Source: Rhodospirillaceae bacterium
GTDB lineage: Bacteria; Pseudomonadota; Alphaproteobacteria; GCA-2731375
Assembly (NCBI GenBank): GCA_018701215.1
Contig: JABIWH010000027.1
Location: 1 to 64,000 of the forward strand
Reading direction: 5' to 3'
Length of the DNA: 64,000 nucleotides
Each line of letters begins with the position of its first letter. Position 1 is the first letter of the stretch. A program made the translations under genes and the position numbers. Under the pieces are notes generated by a model, which saw nothing but the letters and a program-made list of their open reading frames with translations, did not search any database and was not told the origin of the DNA. Below, piece after piece: positions 51,595-60,649 of the stretch.

Positions 51595-52998
51595 TTACAG
51601 TGTCGCGGAAGGCTTTAGGGGCAGACGAATAGTGAATGATGCGCCAGCACCGGGGTTATTCGCGACGATGACGGTTCCGCCGTGCGCAGCGGCGGTCTCG
51701 CTGACGATCGCCAGGCCCAGACCCGAGCCTGTTTCCGAACGCTCCCGGCCACGCCAAAAGCGCTCAAAGATATGCGGTCTGTCCGCCTCGCTGACACCGG
51801 CGCCATGATCGCTTACGGCGATGGTGCCGCCGGCGCTTACCTCCACCATGATCTCACCATCCCGGGGACTGTGCTGCATGGCGTTTTCCAGCAAATTGCG
51901 CAGAGCATCACTCAAGGCACCCTTGTTGCCCCGCACCATAACCGGCCCTTCGGCAGGGGAAAGGGACAGGGTTTGCCCCGCTGCGATGGCCAGTGGCGCA
52001 AGATAGCCAACAATTTCAGCGGCAATGGCATTCAAATCGATGTCATCATCCATGGCCATGTCCTGGGCATCCAGACGCGAGACCCTGAGCAATTGTTCGA
52101 CCAGACGGTTCATCCGCTGAATATCAACGGCCAGGGAGGCGGCGGTCTCGGAATCGTTCATTTCATCGAGCCGGGCATTGAGGATAGCCAATGGCGTACG
52201 CAGTTCATGGGCCGCATTGGCGGTGAATTGACGCTGTAGCAAGAAACCCTTTTCCAATCGGTCCAGGGCGTCGTTGATCGCCTCGACCAGGGGGCGGACT
52301 TCGTTGGGAATGTTAAGCAGGGGCAGCCGGATGTCCGTACTATGGGGGCCGATCCGGCTGGCCCGCGCCGAGACTTCCATTAATGGCGCCAGGCTGGAGC
52401 GGATCGTCCAAATGGCGATGGCCAGGGCGGCAAATAGCATAACCGGTAGAATCCAGCCAATGTGCTCGGCGAACTCAGTAATAATCGTATCGAAATAGAC
52501 GTCCCCGTGGATCTGCCCTTGGGCCACGTACAGGATATGTCCGGGGAAATCAGGCACCGCGATGGCCAGGGTGTAATAGGGGCTCTCCCCGCCACTGGCA
52601 TTCGGCAGGCGAAAGAAAAACGGCATCGCCTGCGACGGCAGTACCGGCGCGATCAGTTGCCGGGCCTTTGCCGACGACGCGAAGACGATCTGGCCCAGAC
52701 TATCCTTGATGGCATACAGAAAACCGTCGCCGGAATCCCGGTATGTGCGGGTCAGCGCATTGGGCAGTTTCAGGCTGATCCGGCCACCGCTTTTGCTAAG
52801 ACTTCCAACGATCTGCTGTGCCTGGACCTGCAAGCTGGCGTCGTCCAGATCATCCAGGGCAATCCAGAAATAGGATAGCAACGTGATGATGACCAACGAC
52901 ATGGATACCACCAGAACGCCGCCCAGACGCCAGGCCAGGACCGCCTGCAACGATCTGGTTTTTCCATCCTTCGGCGCGGGCTGGGCGGTTTGCGTCAA
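51595..52998 (-). CDS. Sensor histidine kinase (QseC-like)
   Basis: A 467-residue membrane kinase: first transmembrane helix (VLVVSMSLVIITLLSYFWIA, about 28-47), a periplasmic sensor of about 140 residues, second helix (GWILPVMLFAALAIAIW, about 181-197), HAMP, and the H-box ANAAHELRTPLAIL (phosphoacceptor histidine about 263). The ATPase domain has NLLENAMQHSP, DHGAGV, FERFWRG and GSGLGLAIV. The start is most likely the TTG at 52998, overlapping the regulator's stop (TTGA) with GGAG upstream; the frame extends 22 codons further. It pairs with the OmpR-type regulator. Confidence 0.88.
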   Translation of the reverse strand: MTQTAQPAPKDGKTRSLQAVLAWRLGGVLVVSMSLVIITLLSYFWIALDDLDDASLQVQAQQIVGSLSKSGGRISLKLPNALTRTYRDSGDGFLYAIKDSLGQIVFASSAKARQLIAPVLPSQAMPFFFRLPNASGGESPYYTLAIAVPDFPGHILYVAQGQIHGDVYFDTIITEFAEHIGWILPVMLFAALAIAIWTIRSSLAPLMEVSARASRIGPHSTDIRLPLLNIPNEVRPLVEAINDALDRLEKGFLLQRQFTANAAHELRTPLAILNARLDEMNDSETAASLAVDIQRMNRLVEQLLRVSRLDAQDMAMDDDIDLNAIAAEIVGYLAPLAIAAGQTLSLSPAEGPVMVRGNKGALSDALRNLLENAMQHSPRDGEIMVEVSAGGTIAVSDHGAGVSEADRPHIFERFWRGRERSETGSGLGLAIVSETAAAHGGTVIVANNPGAGASFTIRLPLKPSATL

Positions 52999-53672
52999 GC
53001 GGGCTGCTCCTTCAACAGATAACCAACGCCGCGCACCGTATGGACATGGGCCGTGGCCTCGCAATCGTCAAGCTTTTTGCGCAGTCGATGCACCATGACT
53101 TCCAACGAGTTCGAGGCGACTTCCTCGCCGAACCCGTAGATGCGCTCTTCCAGGACGTCCTTGGCGACCACCCGGCCGGCCCGGCGCATCAGATGTTCCA
53201 GCAAGGACAGTTCACGCCCGGTTAGGGAAACCGGCGAGGCCGCGATATCAACTTCACGGCTGATCGTGTCAAAGCGGATATTGCCGACATCAAGCTGGAC
53301 ACCAAGTACGCCCGAGGGCCGGCGCAACAGCGCCTTCAAGCGGGCCACCAACTCGGGCATGGCGAACGGCTTCAATAGATAGTCGTCGGCACCGGCATTC
53401 AAACCTTCGACCCGGTCTTCCAGACCGTCCCGCGCCGTCAGGATCAAGACCGGCGTCATATTGCCCGCGCGGCGCAGATCGCGCAGCACCGACATGCCGT
53501 CGCCATCGGGCAAACCCAGGTCCAGCACCAGCGCATCATACTGGGTGGTGGATAGGGCGGCATCAGCGTCGGCGGCGGTGGCAATTTCGTCCACCGTGAA
53601 GCCGGCCCGGCTCAACCCGCCCGCGACCACATCCGCCAGCCGTTTTTCATCCTCGACCAGTAATAGTCGCAT
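52995..53672 (-). CDS. OmpR/PhoB-type response regulator
   Basis: A 225-residue two-domain regulator. The receiver has LLLVEDEKRLAD (acidic pair about 8-9), the phosphoacceptor aspartate in LVLDLGLPDGDG (about 51), LTARDG and LLKPFAMPEL (lysine about 101). The winged-helix domain (about 125-225) has VSLTGRELSLLEHLMRRAGRVV and VMVHRLRKKLDD. It is translationally coupled to the kinase and should bind DNA near its own genes or the operon that follows. Confidence 0.93.
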   Translation of the reverse strand: MRLLLVEDEKRLADVVAGGLSRAGFTVDEIATAADADAALSTTQYDALVLDLGLPDGDGMSVLRDLRRAGNMTPVLILTARDGLEDRVEGLNAGADDYLLKPFAMPELVARLKALLRRPSGVLGVQLDVGNIRFDTISREVDIAASPVSLTGRELSLLEHLMRRAGRVVAKDVLEERIYGFGEEVASNSLEVMVHRLRKKLDDCEATAHVHTVRGVGYLLKEQPA

Positions 53673-53714
53673 TCAATTCTAACCGAATCTCTATAGAGCT
53701 ATCGTCACATTAAT

Positions 53715-54383
53715 CTAGCGTAGCACGTATTCAATGTTGGAACCGTCGTTACCCTTGAACCGTACCTTAACCAGCACCCGTGTTTCATCGAACCACAATT
53801 CACGTTGCAGATCACCCTCTATGACGTAGTGCTGGGCGGCAACCGATTGTCCGGCAACAGGAATGCTTTCACTGCCCGCATCACGGACGGTGATCTTCAT
53901 CTGTTTGCCATGCAGGGTATTGAGGATCACGCCGCCCGCAAGGATGCCTTCGTGCCACAGAGAGGCGGGGATGATTTCCACCGCCGCCTTCGAGGTCTGG
54001 CCATCGCCATTAATGGCGAGCGCGCCCGCACCGTTTTTTACGGCCAAGGTATGTTTGGTTCCATCGTCATTGGTGGCCGAGGCCAGTTCCACCAGTTTTC
54101 CATTTTGCCAGACTTCCCGGCCCTGATGCTCAAAGGCATATGCGGTAACAAACAGAACCTTGACCTCGATTTTGGTTTCGATGTTGACGGTCAAGGCATC
54201 GGCGTCCTTCTTGAAGGAGAGCACATGCCGGCCGATCTGATCGCCATCGCGCAACACGGTGAAGTCCAGTTTGCCCCCACTGGGCGCGGCGGCACGGGCG
54301 CCAGGGGCTGTAAACAACATGGCCGTACATAAAATCAGTGCCGTAAAAACGGTGAATATGGTGGAAAATCGATCTACCCGCAT
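53715..54383 (-). CDS. DUF6134 (DUF3108-like) exported protein
   Basis: A 222-residue protein with a Sec signal peptide (TIFTVFTALILCTAMLFTAPGARA, cleavage about residue 31-32, here read in parts: FTALILCTAM). The mature part is beta-rich: GGKLDFTVLRDGDQIGRHVL, ETKIEVKVLFVTAYAFEH, VWQNGKLVEL and a C-terminal ELWFDETRVLVKVRFKG. This matches the DUF6134 pattern, an envelope family of unknown function. It precedes the two-component genes by 42 bases on the same strand and may belong to their transcript, which would make it an envelope component tied to that signalling system. Confidence 0.75.
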   Translation of the reverse strand: MRVDRFSTIFTVFTALILCTAMLFTAPGARAAAPSGGKLDFTVLRDGDQIGRHVLSFKKDADALTVNIETKIEVKVLFVTAYAFEHQGREVWQNGKLVELASATNDDGTKHTLAVKNGAGALAINGDGQTSKAAVEIIPASLWHEGILAGGVILNTLHGKQMKITVRDAGSESIPVAGQSVAAQHYVIEGDLQRELWFDETRVLVKVRFKGNDGSNIEYVLR

Positions 54384-54449
54384 GGTTGTTCTCCCATCAG
54401 ATCAGAGCCAGTATTCCCACCAAGCTATCCTGGTCAGCTTACCCTGAAC

Positions 54450-55391
54450 TTACGATCGAAGGGAGAAGCCGCGCCTTGCCAACCGCAAGGGCCGACCATC
54501 AATCGCCGCCAGGCCAAGGCTGATCATCGCCATGCCAAAGAGATGCGCCGGCAACAGAACTTCATGTAACACAAGAACGCCAAGCAGAACCGCGCTGACC
54601 GGAACAAGGAATGTCACCAGCAACAGATTGGTCGCGCCGGCGGTGGCAAGGATGCGAAAATAAAGAATATAGGCCAACGCCGTCGACAGAGCGGCAACGC
54701 CGACAAGCGCGGCCAGCGCCTCCATGCTGGGGGCCGGCAACGTCCATGGCCTGTCAATGAACAGCATCAACGGCAACAGGATCAGACTGGATGCGGTGAC
54801 CTGGCCCGTGGCGGTCGCCATTGGCGTTATCCCCATGCGCTGAAAACGACGGCCAAAAACGCCGGCGAAGGCATAGGAAACCGCCGCGCCAAGAACGGCA
54901 AGCTGCGCGGTGATATCGAGCCCGAGCGTATCCAGCTTATCGCCGCCGATCATCAGCGTGACGCCGACAAGGCCAACCACGACACCAAACAGGCGGCCGG
55001 CGGACATTTTTTCGTCAGAGGTGAAAACATGGGCGACAAGGACCGTGAACAGGGGCGTGGTTGCGTTCAGTATCGAGGCGACCCCGGACGCGATATGCAT
55101 TTGCCCCCAGACAATGAGAGAGAATGGCACGGCGTTGTTCAACAATCCCATGACAAGAAAGGCGGCCCAAATACGCTTATCCCAAGGCATTCTTTGCCCC
55201 ATGATCCGCATCACAGCCAGCAGAATAACCGCCGCCAGCGCCACGCGGCAGACAACAATGGTAAAGGTCGGCAGCTCGCGCACCGCCACGCCATTGAAGA
55301 AGAACGAGCCGCCCCACAGCACGGACAGGGTCAAAAGCATGGCCCATTCGAGCGGGCTCATGGCTTTGTTGATTGGCGTTGGCATGGACAT
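54450..55391 (-). CDS. DMT-superfamily (EamA) transporter
   Basis: A 313-residue membrane protein with about ten transmembrane helices in two EamA repeats (LSVLWGGSFFFNGVAVRELP near the start; LLLVTFLVPVSAVLLGVL near the end). Such permeases export or import metabolites. The ATG at 55391 follows GGAAGGAAAG; the frame is open 22 codons further. It lies 67 bases after soxG on the same strand, so it may carry a substrate or product of sarcosine breakdown. It is not close in sequence to the EamA half of the fusion protein at 35900-37408. Confidence 0.87.
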   Translation of the reverse strand: MSMPTPINKAMSPLEWAMLLTLSVLWGGSFFFNGVAVRELPTFTIVVCRVALAAVILLAVMRIMGQRMPWDKRIWAAFLVMGLLNNAVPFSLIVWGQMHIASGVASILNATTPLFTVLVAHVFTSDEKMSAGRLFGVVVGLVGVTLMIGGDKLDTLGLDITAQLAVLGAAVSYAFAGVFGRRFQRMGITPMATATGQVTASSLILLPLMLFIDRPWTLPAPSMEALAALVGVAALSTALAYILYFRILATAGATNLLLVTFLVPVSAVLLGVLVLHEVLLPAHLFGMAMISLGLAAIDGRPLRLARRGFSLRS

Positions 55392-55458
55392 CGGCTTTCC
55401 TTCCAATGCAATGGAACACCGATCCGGCGCGCCTTGCGCTCCGTTTCTTGCGCTCAAA

Positions 55459-56043
55459 CTATTTTAGGAGATATTCCCGCGCCGCATCGGCAAGGCTGCG
55501 CCAGGCATGGTCGGCGAAGCTGCGGGCCACGTGGATGTGGTAGCCGCCGTCGGTCCGGGGCACCAGCAGCATGTTGCAGCCGGCAAGAATACTGCGGGCA
55601 CAGCGGCCGGACACAAGTTCCGGGCTTTCCAGATCCAGGGGACAGAGCTTGGCTAGCAGATCACGGCAGCGGCGGCCGGAAAGGGCGATGATCTGCTGGC
55701 CGTCGCCATTTTCCACTATGGCGTGACGGGTACCGGCAAGAGCCTGGGTCAGGCTTGCGGACACCGCCTGACCAAGCAGCAGCCATTCATCGGGGCCAAG
55801 CCAGTAGGCCGTGACGCCATCGCCTTCCCTGATGTGATTGGGCGCCAGGGGCAGATCAAAACCGATGCCGCCACGAAACGCTTCCAGAAAGGCAACGTCA
55901 TCGCTCTCTCCGCGCAGGATCAGCGATGGCTGATAAGGCAAGGCGTGCAGCATGACAGCGGCATCCTCGGGCCCATTTTCCTGGGCGGCCAGGGCCAGAT
56001 GCGCCAGTGGTTCATGGCGTGGCTCATGGCGGGGCTGGTTCAT
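55459..56043 (-). CDS. soxG: Sarcosine oxidase gamma subunit
   Basis: SoxG is the smallest folate-side subunit of heterotetrameric sarcosine oxidase, which converts sarcosine to glycine, H2O2 and 5,10-methylenetetrahydrofolate. The 194-residue protein has GVTAYWLGPDEWLLLG (about 75-90), the DGQQIIALSGRRCRDLLAKLCPLDL region (in parts: ALSGRRCRDLLAK about 118-130) and a C-terminal YHIHVARSFADHAWRSL. The ATG overlaps the soxA stop. It is last in the soxBDAG order. Confidence 0.88.
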   Translation of the reverse strand: MNQPRHEPRHEPLAHLALAAQENGPEDAAVMLHALPYQPSLILRGESDDVAFLEAFRGGIGFDLPLAPNHIREGDGVTAYWLGPDEWLLLGQAVSASLTQALAGTRHAIVENGDGQQIIALSGRRCRDLLAKLCPLDLESPELVSGRCARSILAGCNMLLVPRTDGGYHIHVARSFADHAWRSLADAAREYLLK

Positions 56044-59042
56044 TTGGCGCGCTCCCCTACATCAACAAAACGCGGCGGCGTTACCACGGCCCGCACCGCG
56101 TTGCCATCATAGGCAATATGGACGGCCTCCCCATGGCGCCCATGGCCGCCTTGCAATAGGCCAAGTGCGAAGCCGCGGCCCAGAGTGGGACTGTAATAGC
56201 TGGACGTCACATGGCCGATACCAACCTGCGGCGGCGCCGGGTTGGCGCCGGCAATCAATTGCGCGCCTTCGGGTACCCGAATGGCAGGGTCATCGGCCAG
56301 CAGGCCAACCAGCTGCGGGCGGTCGGGGCGCGATGTATCGGCCCGGGAGAGCGAGCGCTTGCCGAGAAAATCCTTCTTGCCGCTGACCATGCGGCCCAGA
56401 CCGAGATCATGGGGCGTCACGGTGCCGTCGGTCTCCTGGCCCACGATGATGAAGCCGACCTCGGCGCGGAGGACATGCATGGCCTCGGTACCATAGGGCG
56501 TGATGGCATATTTCTCGCCCGCCGCCATGATGGCTTGCCAAAGTGCTGGACCATGGCCTGCCGGAACATTGATCTCGAACGATAATTCGCCGGTGAAGCC
56601 GATGCGGAAGATGCGTGTTTCGAAGCCAGCCACCTTTGCAGCCTGCCAGGTCATGGCCGGGAAGGCCTCTGGCGACAGATCCAGCTCCGGGCAGAGCGCC
56701 GCCATCAGGCGCCGGGCATTGGGGCCGCATAGGGAAGCAACCGCCCATTGTTCCGTACACGAGGTGCAATAGACCGCCAGCTCCGGCCACTCGGTTTGCA
56801 GCCAGCTCTCCAACCAATCCAGCACCCGCGCCGCATTGCCGGTGGTCGTGGTCATATGAAAATGCTCAGGTCCCAGGCGGGAGGTGACGCCGTCGTCGAA
56901 GATCATGCCGTCCTCGCCCAACATCAGGCCATAGCGGCAGCCGCCCACCGCCAGCCCTTTCCAGCCGTTGGTGTAGATGCGGTTCAAGAATTCAGCCGCA
57001 TCCGGGCCTTGGATATCGATCTTGCCCAGGGTCGAGGCGTCCATCAGGCCCAGGCTGCTGCGCGCAGCCAGGACCTCGCGGTCAACGGCTTCCGCCATGG
57101 TCTCGTTATCGCGGGGATAAAAATACGGCCGCAGCCATTGGCCCACCGGCTCGAACGCCGCGCCATTGGCCTGATGCCAGGTATGCATCGGCGTACGGCG
57201 CACCGGATCCAGCAACCCACCAATCCGCCGCCCGGCCAGGGCGCCAAAAGTGACCGGGGCGAAGGGCGGGCGAAACGTCGTATGACCAACCTGGGGCACG
57301 TCAACCGCCAAGGCCTCGGCCACGATACCCAGGGCGTTGATATTCGAGGTCCGGCCCTGGTCCGTGCCCATGCCAGTGGTGGTATAGCGCTTCACATGCT
57401 CAATGGAGCGGTAACCTTCACGTGCCGCCAGGCGCAGATCGGCGGCGGTGACGTCGGATTGGAAGTCGACAAAGGCCTTACCGCACCCTTGACCCCGCCC
57501 GCCACCAGGAATGGACCAGATCGGCAAGGGCGCCGTCAGATCCGGACCGGCATCGGCCACCGGCGTACGCGGGCCCCGGCCCCGGCGCCGCTGGCCGGCC
57601 TGATTGGCGGCGAAGTTGCCGGCATGGGCGCCCTGGTCCAGGCAATCCTGTAGGGCGAAATCGCCATTGGCCGCACCCACCACGCGCACTGCCTGAACCG
57701 CATCACCAGGCAGGAAGCAGCCCATGGCCGCGTTCCAGTCCAGCTTTGCCCCGGATTGCGAGAACAGATGCAGGGAGGGCGTCCAGCCGCCGGAAAAACA
57801 CAACAGATCGCATTCAATGCGCCGGCCCATGCCACGTATGGCGCCGTCCCGGGCCTGGTTCAGTTTGCCGATCTGTACCGCCTTAACGGCACCTCGCCCT
57901 TCGACCGCGACAACGGCCCGGTCCGCTAGCACCTCGATGCCCTGCTCGTCCAGTCGCGAGAGCCAGCCCAAAGGCGCGGTCGGGCGCAGCTCCACCACCG
58001 CCGCGATGTCGACGCCGGCCTGGGCCAGATCCAGAGCGGCCGGATAGGCGCTATCGTTGTTGGTGAACAGCACGGCGCGGCGGCCGGGCCGCACGCCATA
58101 GCGGTTTACATAGGTTTGCGCCGCCCCCGCCCCCATCACACCGGGACGGTCATTGTTGCTCAGAACCAGTGGCCGTTCCAAGGCACCGCTGGCCAGGATT
58201 ACCTGGCTGGCGCGCACCTGCCACAGCCGTTGCCGCGGCTGGCCGGGCTCGGGCCGCGCCAAATGGTCCGCGACCCGTTGCAGCATGACCAGGGCATTGT
58301 GATCGTAATAGCCCACCGCCGTGGTTCGGGGCAGCAAACGCACGTTGTCAGCCTCGCCCAGTTCCGCCACGACCCCGGTGACCCAGTCCATGCCGGCCCC
58401 GCCATCAATCCGCTGACCGTTACCCAGCAGGGCGCCGCCGAATTCCGCGCCCTCATCGGCCAGGATAACCCGCGCCCCGGTACGCCCGGCCCACTGGGCC
58501 GCCGCCAAACCCGCCGGACCGCCGCCCACCACCAGAACATCGCAATGGGCGTATTGCTTGTCGTAATGGTCGGGATCCGGGCTCTCCGCCGCCCGGCCCA
58601 GGCCCGCCATGCGCCGGATCACAGCTTCATACGTGGGCCACAGGCTGGCCGGCCACATGAAGGTTTTGTAATAGAAACCAGCCGGAAACAGGGGCGAAAG
58701 GCGGTCGTTCAAGGCGCCCAAGTCAAACTTCAGAGAGGGCCAGCGGTTCTGGCTCTCCGCCAGCAGACCGTCATAAAGAAGAATGTCCGTGGCGCGTACG
58801 TTTGGTTCGGCCCGGCCGCCCCGGCGCAGACGCACCAGGCCATTAGGCTCCTCGCCCCCCGCCGCCATCAGGCCGCGCGGGCGGTGATACTTGAAGCTGC
58901 GGCCAACCACGCGCACGCCGTTCGCCAGCAGAGCCGAGGCTAGGGTATCGCCAGGATAGCCAAACATTGTTTCGCTATCGAACTGAAATTTCAGGCGCTG
59001 CGTCCGATCGATACGGCCACCCTCGGCGGTACGGCCGCTCAT
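56040..59042 (-). CDS. soxA: Sarcosine oxidase alpha subunit
   Basis: The 1000-residue alpha subunit binds NAD and folate and channels the methylene group. The N-terminal part (LKFQFDSETMFGYPGDTLAS, about 17-36, then FKYHRPRGLMAAGGEEPNG) is the ferredoxin-like segment. A central FAD/NAD domain has VLVVGGGPAGLAAAQWAG (about 169-186) and GALERPLVLSNNDRPGV. A Cys/Ser-rich SoxA-A3 segment follows (SDVTAADLRLAAREGYRSIEH in parts), and the C-terminal 400 residues are a GcvT-like folate-binding domain (DASTLGKIDIQGPDAAEFLNR; GFTGELSFEINV). Length is normal. It starts inside the soxD stop. Confidence 0.94.
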   Translation of the reverse strand: MSGRTAEGGRIDRTQRLKFQFDSETMFGYPGDTLASALLANGVRVVGRSFKYHRPRGLMAAGGEEPNGLVRLRRGGRAEPNVRATDILLYDGLLAESQNRWPSLKFDLGALNDRLSPLFPAGFYYKTFMWPASLWPTYEAVIRRMAGLGRAAESPDPDHYDKQYAHCDVLVVGGGPAGLAAAQWAGRTGARVILADEGAEFGGALLGNGQRIDGGAGMDWVTGVVAELGEADNVRLLPRTTAVGYYDHNALVMLQRVADHLARPEPGQPRQRLWQVRASQVILASGALERPLVLSNNDRPGVMGAGAAQTYVNRYGVRPGRRAVLFTNNDSAYPAALDLAQAGVDIAAVVELRPTAPLGWLSRLDEQGIEVLADRAVVAVEGRGAVKAVQIGKLNQARDGAIRGMGRRIECDLLCFSGGWTPSLHLFSQSGAKLDWNAAMGCFLPGDAVQAVRVVGAANGDFALQDCLDQGAHAGNFAANQAGQRRRGRGPRTPVADAGPDLTAPLPIWSIPGGGRGQGCGKAFVDFQSDVTAADLRLAAREGYRSIEHVKRYTTTGMGTDQGRTSNINALGIVAEALAVDVPQVGHTTFRPPFAPVTFGALAGRRIGGLLDPVRRTPMHTWHQANGAAFEPVGQWLRPYFYPRDNETMAEAVDREVLAARSSLGLMDASTLGKIDIQGPDAAEFLNRIYTNGWKGLAVGGCRYGLMLGEDGMIFDDGVTSRLGPEHFHMTTTTGNAARVLDWLESWLQTEWPELAVYCTSCTEQWAVASLCGPNARRLMAALCPELDLSPEAFPAMTWQAAKVAGFETRIFRIGFTGELSFEINVPAGHGPALWQAIMAAGEKYAITPYGTEAMHVLRAEVGFIIVGQETDGTVTPHDLGLGRMVSGKKDFLGKRSLSRADTSRPDRPQLVGLLADDPAIRVPEGAQLIAGANPAPPQVGIGHVTSSYYSPTLGRGFALGLLQGGHGRHGEAVHIAYDGNAVRAVVTPPRFVDVGERAK

Positions 59043-59320
59043 GGCGCCACCTTGGGCTTGTCGTCGCCAACCCGGTAGACGGCCAGGATTTCATGGCTCA
59101 CCGTGCTGCGCGCCACGTTGAACCAGCGGCCACAGCCATGGGCATGGCGCCAGCGTTCGAAATGCACGCCCTTTGCGTTGCGCCGCATGAAGACGTAGTC
59201 GCCCCAGGCGGCATCATCCAATTCGTCCGGGTTCAGGGGCCGGACAATATGACCCTCGCCGCCGCAAGAGAATTCTTCCTCGGACCTTGGCCCGCACCAT
59301 GGGCATTCCAGCAACAACAT
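59039..59320 (-). CDS. soxD: Sarcosine oxidase delta subunit
   Basis: A 93-residue zinc protein of the sarcosine oxidase complex. The zinc ligands known for SoxD are visible: Cys6 and Cys9 in LLECPWCG, His59 and Cys63 in WRHAHGCGRWF. The middle (GDYVFMRRNAKGVHFERW) is highly typical. The stop overlaps the soxA start (ATGA). It lies 15 bases after soxB. Confidence 0.94.
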   Translation of the reverse strand: MLLLECPWCGPRSEEEFSCGGEGHIVRPLNPDELDDAAWGDYVFMRRNAKGVHFERWRHAHGCGRWFNVARSTVSHEILAVYRVGDDKPKVAP

Positions 59321-59335
59321 TTCAATGCGCCCCCA

Positions 59336-60586
59336 TCAATGCGCCACCGCAGCGGCGCCGTGCTCGGCCACCAGGGCGCCGCTGTAAAAGCGCTCCAGCG
59401 CGAACGGCGCATTGATGGCATGGGCGGCATCCTTGGCCAGGGTATGGGCGAACAGATGGCCAGATCCCGGCGTCGCCTTGAAACCGCCCGTGCCCCAGCC
59501 GCAATTGAAATACAGGCCGTCCACCGGCGTGGCCGAAATGATCGGGCTGGCATCGGGACAAATATCCACGATGCCGGCCCATTGCCGCATCATCTTCAGA
59601 CGCGAGGTAATGGGATACAGCTCGACCACCGCCCTGATCGTTTCCTCGATCACCGGCAGGCTGCCGCGCTGGGCATAGGAATTATAGGGATCGATGCCGG
59701 CACCGATAACCAGCTCGCCCTTGTCGGATTGCGACATATAGGCATGCACCTTGTTGGACATGATCACGGTCGGCATCACCGGCTTTATCGGTTCGGAGAC
59801 CAGGGCTTGGAGGGGATGGCTGTCGAGCGGCAGGCGGATGCCGGCCATGGCGGCGAGCACGGATGAATGCCCCGCCGCCACGACGCCGATTTTCGGCGTG
59901 CGGATCTCGCCCCGATTGGTGTGCACGCCCTCGACCCGTCCGTCGCGGATAATAAGGCCCGTAACCTCGCAATTCTCAATGATATGCACGCCCAGGCGGT
60001 CGGCGCCCCTGGCATAGCCCCAGGCCACGGCGTCATGGCGCGCGGTGCCGGCGCGGCGCTGCAACGTTCCGCCCAGAACAGGATAGCGCATATTGGGGTC
60101 CAAATTCAGGATCGGACACAACTCGCCCAGCTGCGTTGGCGTGACCCATTCCGCATCGACGCCGGCCAGTTGATTGGCATAGATGCGCCGGCGCAATTCC
60201 CGCGCCTCGCCCTCGTCATGGGCCAGATTGATCACCCCGCGTTGAGAGAACATGACGTTGAAGTTCAGCTCCTGGCTCAAGCCCTCCCAAAGTTTCAGGG
60301 CATGATCATAGATCGCCGCGCTTTCGGGGTTGAGATAGTTGGAGCGGACAATGGTGGTGTTCCGCCCCGTGTTACCGCCGCCGATCCAGCCTTTTTCCAG
60401 CACCGCGATATTGCGCATACCGTGCAGCTTGGCCAGGTAATAGGCCGTGGCCAGGCCATGACCGCCGCCGCCGACGATGACGGCGTCATAAGACGCGCGC
60501 GGTTGGGGGCTGCGCCAAGCCTGAGGCCAATTGCGGTGACGCTGCAATGCATTGCGCGCAAGGGCGAAGATCGAATAGTTTGCCAT
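59336..60586 (-). CDS. soxB: Sarcosine oxidase beta subunit
   Basis: The 416-residue beta subunit carries the sarcosine-oxidising flavin site. It begins with DAVIVGGGGHGLATAYYLAK (about 34-53) and has TGRNTTIVRSNYL, then GTARHDAVAWGYARGA (about 179-194). The histidine of that last segment is in the place used for covalent FMN in the complex. The C-terminus has GWGTGGFKATPGSG. soxB leads the operon soxB-soxD-soxA-soxG. No folate-recycling genes (purU, folD, glyA) are adjacent, unlike many such operons. Confidence 0.94.
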   Translation of the reverse strand: MANYSIFALARNALQRHRNWPQAWRSPQPRASYDAVIVGGGGHGLATAYYLAKLHGMRNIAVLEKGWIGGGNTGRNTTIVRSNYLNPESAAIYDHALKLWEGLSQELNFNVMFSQRGVINLAHDEGEARELRRRIYANQLAGVDAEWVTPTQLGELCPILNLDPNMRYPVLGGTLQRRAGTARHDAVAWGYARGADRLGVHIIENCEVTGLIIRDGRVEGVHTNRGEIRTPKIGVVAAGHSSVLAAMAGIRLPLDSHPLQALVSEPIKPVMPTVIMSNKVHAYMSQSDKGELVIGAGIDPYNSYAQRGSLPVIEETIRAVVELYPITSRLKMMRQWAGIVDICPDASPIISATPVDGLYFNCGWGTGGFKATPGSGHLFAHTLAKDAAHAINAPFALERFYSGALVAEHGAAAVAH

Positions 60587-60649
60587 GCCTGTATCTGAAT
60601 ACTCGAAAATTTGACCAAGGCATCATATAGCGCTTTCGAAAGGCCGACC

